From Terfezia claveryi (taxonomy: Eukaryota > Ascomycota > Pezizomycetes > Pezizales > Pezizaceae): 10,107 nucleotides of DNA. This document shows, in pieces, positions 7,059-10,107 of the stretch. Both the position numbers and the translations under genes were made by a program. The stretch's first letter is position 1, and every line of letters starts with the position of its first letter. Under the pieces are notes generated by a model. It did not search any database, was not told the DNA's origin, and saw nothing but the letters and a program-made list of their open reading frames with translations. The stretch is from positions 1-10,107 of the forward strand of contig WHUX01000793.1 in NCBI GenBank assembly GCA_015179025.1, read 5' to 3'.

Positions 7059-8551
7059 TCACAAGATAACATCAGGGTCCCGAGGCTTACGAGGATTATC
7101 CAGATGGAATTTTCGAATTAAATCGGCTGCTGCATCCTTCAAGTTCTCAAATGGTTCCCATGTGTCGTCATCAGGACCGTAACCCTTCTAAGAGACTAAA
7201 TACATAACCCGTCCCTTCCTGAGCTCACTTGTCCTAACCTTTTCTACCTGGTATTCCGATTCTTCGAAGTCGACTGGAGGGGGTGTTGGTGAGCATCTGC
7301 CAGCAATCGTGTTAAGGTGGTAGGGTTCTAACAAACTAATATGAAAAACTGGGTGAGTTTTGCCTGTACTTGGGGGAAGCTCTAACTCATAAGCATAAGT
7401 GCCAATAAGCCGTTTAATTCTAAACTTCCCTCGTAACTTGTAGTCAAGCTTCTTGGTCGGACGCCTTATTTTAATGTTCTTTGCGTTGACCATGACTCAA
7501 TCTCCCACTTTAAATGTCGGTTCCTTCTTTGCTACCTGGAGATTATAGTATTTAGACATCCGGTCCTGTACTGCCTTCATGTTCTCCCTCATAGCCTCTC
7601 TCATTGCGTCCAAGGTTTCGACTGTCTTGACTGTCTCAGGGTTGTTCGATTCAGTTGAGGCATCGGTTGGGTTCTGGAAATTGTTTTCTGGGTGTTGAGC
7701 GTATGCGGCAAAGAATGGTGTGAGTTTAGTACTAGAATGGATAGTGTTATTATAACAAACTCGGCAAATGGTAATAACTCGACCCAGTCATCCTGATCCC
7801 AACAGCAATACGTCCGTAGATAATGCTCAAGGGTCTGGTTGACTCTTCAGTTTGACCATTAGTCTAGAGGTGATATGCCGAGGACTTATCCAATTCAACT
7901 CCTAATAACCGCATTACCTCCATCCAAAACGAACTTGTAAACACTAAATTCCGATCCGAAACAACTTTCTTTAGTAATCCGTGCAGCCTCCTAACCTCCT
8001 TGACAAATATCCCAGCCAACTCTTTTGCCTTCCGGTTCTTTAAGGGAATGAAATGTGACATCTTAGTAAACCTATCAACAATAACCCAGATCTGATTATA
8101 CCCTTTGACTGACGGTAAATCAGTGATGAAATCCATCGAAATGTATTCCATGGCCTATAGGGGATTGGAAGAGGTACAGCTTGCCATATTTCTTATGTCT
8201 TGCAGTCATGTTTCTTTGGCAAGCATCACATGTGCGAATATAGTTTCTACCCAGTCTTCCATATTTGGCCAGTAGTATTTCGTTTCATGAGCTCGAGGGT
8301 TTTGTCACGTCCGAAATGACCTGCAACTTTAGCATCGTGGCACTGAAAGCCACTTTCAACTTAAGGGAGTTGTTGTAGTATATATAGGCGACGTTCATAG
8401 GTTACTATGTCATCTTCTAAACCGTAATGATCGAGTCCAGGTACTCCTTGCCAACTTCAACGCATTCCGAATCCCTAACCACTTGTCATCTTTGAGGCCA
8501 TCCTCTAGGATCTCTTTGACCAACTTGATTCTTCTGTTTGTAGGCCTTCAC
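7059..8551 (-). pseudogene. Gypsy pol: integrase with C-terminal chromodomain, broken
   Basis: This is the 3' part of a Ty3/gypsy chromovirus polyprotein, decayed, read from 8551 down. In order: an integrase zinc finger (HDAKVAGHFG...CDACQ, about 8339-8219); an open block 8151-7864 with SMDFITDLP (first catalytic Asp, 8133-8131), VDRFTKM and VVSDRN (second Asp); GQTE; and QTLE (catalytic Glu codon 7826-7828). Then come [10 protein letters not shown], a long helix ([13 protein letters not shown]), a GD(W)VMV block, KLDYKLRGKFRIKRL and a chromodomain ([31 protein letters not shown]), ending at TGA 7059-7061. Damage seen: a stop at 7863, one-base losses near 7844 and 7752, Trp-to-stop at about 7499-7497 and at 7188-7190, and shifts in 8152-8500. 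Gag, protease, RT and most RNase H are missing because LTR B starts at 8552. The chromodomain would direct integration to marked chromatin. Confidence 0.92.
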
Positions 8552-8871
8552 TGTCACGGGGTGACATCCAGCCATACCAAAGGTACTTGGGCCCTTATAG
8601 AACGACCCTAAAATCTATATGAACTCTAGGTACACTCTTAGCAGTGTGGTACAAACGTTTCTAATACTTATCTATAAGAGTTAAGTATATGAAACGAGTA
8701 TGAACCTCGGAATAGTTTATAATCATCCTAGATGGTTAAGACCCTTATGGAACGTCCATAGACCCTTGAGGAAGCTACGGTTAAGTTTCATAAGAATCCG
8801 ATTAACGGTTCAATGTTATACTCAGAATAATATGCTGACTATATGCATATATATGCTAGCTATATTAGCTG

Positions 8872-8917
8872 TTACCTGAAGTCTTGGTTACCCTGAATAT
8901 TGAATTATTACCCTGAA
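8872..8917 (+). repeat. Triple TTACCCTGAA motif in LTR U3
   Basis: TTACCTGAA (8872), TTACCCTGAA (8888) and TTACCCTGAA (8908) are spaced about 16-20 bases apart. Copies A (6446, 6466, 6485) and C (590, 610, 629) hold three perfect inverted copies at 19-20 base spacing. Regular spacing inside U3 suggests a repeated protein binding site, but none is identified. Confidence 0.65.
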
Positions 8918-8964
8918 CTGCAGGAAAATAATTCGGTAAAAATAACTAAAAAAATGAAGGCCGA

Positions 8965-9016
8965 GGGCGCACTTTAGACCAAAGTGCGTCCGGTGACACT
9001 ATAAGGGAGTGCGCCC
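8965..9016. repeat. LTR inverted-repeat structure (copy B)
   Basis: Outer arms GGGCGCACT (8965-8973) and AGTGCGCCC (9008-9016). An inner hairpin CGCACTTT (8968-8975)/AAAGTGCG (8981-8988) with a five-base loop shares the left arm, so two alternative foldings are possible. It is the most G+C-rich part of the LTR. Confidence 0.75.
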
Positions 9017-9705
9017 AGGACAGAGGCCAAAGGTAGGGCCAAAACATAAAGTTCTCCGAATTTAATGTTTCAAGGTTCTATCTAGGCCTACTCTTCGTCC
9101 TGATTCCATTTCTGCAATCCTTTTTATGATCGGAGTTAAACTCATGGAGATATAAGACTTTTAATATGGTCATATAGGTCCACGAGGAGGTTTACTTATT
9201 ATTGGTAATAACTCCGTGAATAATTTGGGTATCGCGATAAACTAAGATTCTATAATCTTCTATGCGTTGATACCTTTCCAATGGTAATCTACTTGTGACC
9301 CACGGTTCTCTATTCATAGAGTTATGTGCAGTTGAAAATTATTTTCAATGGACACTAGACACTATTAAGTGAATACTGCCGGAAACATAATTAGATGCCT
9401 TCGGATATTGTCGGATGGTAATTCGATAGTATCGGGGATTGGTAACGTATCTGAAATTGAATTTAGTTGTCTCGGATAAGAATTCTTAAATGGGATAAGC
9501 GAGCTATAAGCGAAGTATGTATAATATGCAGACATGGGAATATTCTCTACGTTCGGGTTAGTAACCTGTGACAACGAGTGCAGATAGCAACTGCGTTAAC
9601 AAAGGTGTGGATGGCATAACACTTAGGAAGAAATTCCGAGGTGATAGGTAGGCCCGCGTTTTATAAAATATTTTTATCATAAGAATATCTACGAACACCG
9701 CGGGA

Positions 9706-9713
9706 TATAAATA
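9706..9713 (+). promoter_or_regulatory. LTR promoter TATA box (copy B)
   Basis: TATAAATA in CGGGATATAAATAG, about 300 bases from the LTR 3' end and about 340 bases before the gag-like ATG. It is aligned with the TATA box of copy D. It probably defines the U3/R border for transcription of element B. Confidence 0.5.
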
Positions 9714-10007
9714 GTGCAAGTAGTTCCGGTTGAATTTATTCTACCACCAGTGAGTATTCGAAAGCAAGAGCACCTTGAGTACACGAAGCCTACAAAGTTC
9801 TAAGTCTTGAGTTAACTTTACGTTCAAGCGACATAGGATTTATTTTGTGTTGCGAAATAAGATCTGTCGTGAGGGACTATAGTTGGATTGAACTTTACTG
9901 CTATAGGATTGATATTCTGTGTTGCGGAATAGATATCGTTGCGGCAGCAAATTACGGCCGTCCTAATAGTCGCAAGAGCGCTACCAGTCAATAGGGCCCC
10001 CGTGATA

Positions 10008-10025
10008 TTACTTTGTAGCCAGTGA
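10008..10025 (+). promoter_or_regulatory. Probable primer binding site region of element B
   Basis: TTGTAGC at 10013-10019, five bases after the LTR, differs by one base from TGGTAGC, the start of sites complementary to a tRNA ending GCTACCA (initiator Met tRNA in yeast). Position just after the 5' LTR is right for minus-strand DNA priming. The match is short and the base change may be decay. Confidence 0.4.
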
Positions 10026-10055
10026 TTCTCGCTACATTTGCTATATACTCTAATC

Positions 10056-10107
10056 ATGTCTAGTTCACAGACACCAAGAGGGCCTCGCCAGCCCTACCAA
10101 CCCTAAC
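10056..10107 (+). pseudogene. Probable gag start of gypsy element B (partial)
   Basis: ATG at 10056, 49 bases after the LTR, begins MSSSQTPRGPRQPYQP, then TAA at 10104. A Ser/Pro/Gln-rich N-terminus just behind LTR and PBS suits a gypsy Gag, the RNA-binding capsid protein. TAA could be a decayed CAA codon, so the copy may be inactive, or this ATG may not be the true start. Only 52 bases are visible. Confidence 0.4.

Larger units (their letters stand above)
8552..10007 (+). repeat. Complete 5' LTR of gypsy element B
   Basis: A 1456-bp LTR on the plus strand, from TGTCACGGGG (8552) to CCCCCGTGATA (10007). The 3' end reads TGATA where LTR A has TGACA, a C-to-T change that breaks the TG...CA terminus. 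A PBS-like site and a gag-like ATG follow, so it is the 5' LTR of an element continuing past the window. It directly interrupts the pol of element A. The left flank TTCAC (8547-8551) should recur after its 3' LTR. The promoter is at 9706-9713. The copy looks less decayed than LTR A. Confidence 0.88.

Noticed and set aside
6800..7072. Overlapping short open frames on both strands
   Set aside because: They lie in the 3' UTR and LTR end of element A, lack recognisable motifs and oppose each other.
5354..10007. Single foldback transposon with 1.46-kb terminal inverted repeats
   Set aside because: The polypurine tract at 6816-6829, the PBS-like site after 10007 and pol orientation each fit ordinary LTR ends of two separate elements.
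10092..10107. Telomere-like CCCTAAC at the right edge
   Set aside because: Only one loose unit, better read as part of the gag-like coding start; no array.

Overview
The window looks like transposon-filled, low-gene-content DNA from a filamentous fungus, most likely an ascomycete. The evidence is a decayed chromodomain-type Ty3/gypsy retrotransposon, a decayed hAT transposase, high A+T content and fungal-style signals (a GCTAACA branch point and TATAAATA boxes). A large-genome Pezizales-type host would fit the integrase style, but that is only a guess. I see no gene that is clearly intact and host-encoded.

Left (1-1606): two partial copies of one roughly 1.46 kb LTR family lie in opposite orientations. 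A minus-strand LTR (C) occupies 1-960, with its 5' terminus at 960. It abuts the last 646 bp of a plus-strand LTR (D, 961-1606). This looks like one LTR inserted into another. Centre-left (1607-4480): LTR D is followed by the 3' part of a hAT transposase pseudogene (1853-3273, plus strand) with many stops and one frameshift. After it comes about 1.2 kb of low-complexity DNA with a short tandem repeat, then a cluster of GGCGAGT motifs and hairpins that may be the hAT right-end region.

Centre (4804-5277): a heavily decayed reading frame has scattered, co-linear matches to histone H3, more like the centromeric CenH3 type than canonical H3. A TATA-like box lies upstream. This is the least expected item in the window.

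Right (5354-10107): gypsy element A lies on the minus strand. It consists of a broken pol fragment (integrase zinc finger, integrase core, chromodomain; 8551 down to 7059), a 3' UTR, a hairpin, a polypurine tract and a complete 3' LTR (6815 down to 5354). It is cut at 8551/8552 by the 5' LTR of a second element of the same family, B, on the plus strand (LTR 8552-10007, PBS-like site, probable gag start at 10056). Element B runs off the window. Overall the region records repeated self-nesting of one chromodomain retrotransposon into older copies and a hAT relic, with mostly transition-type decay resembling RIP or methyl-cytosine deamination.
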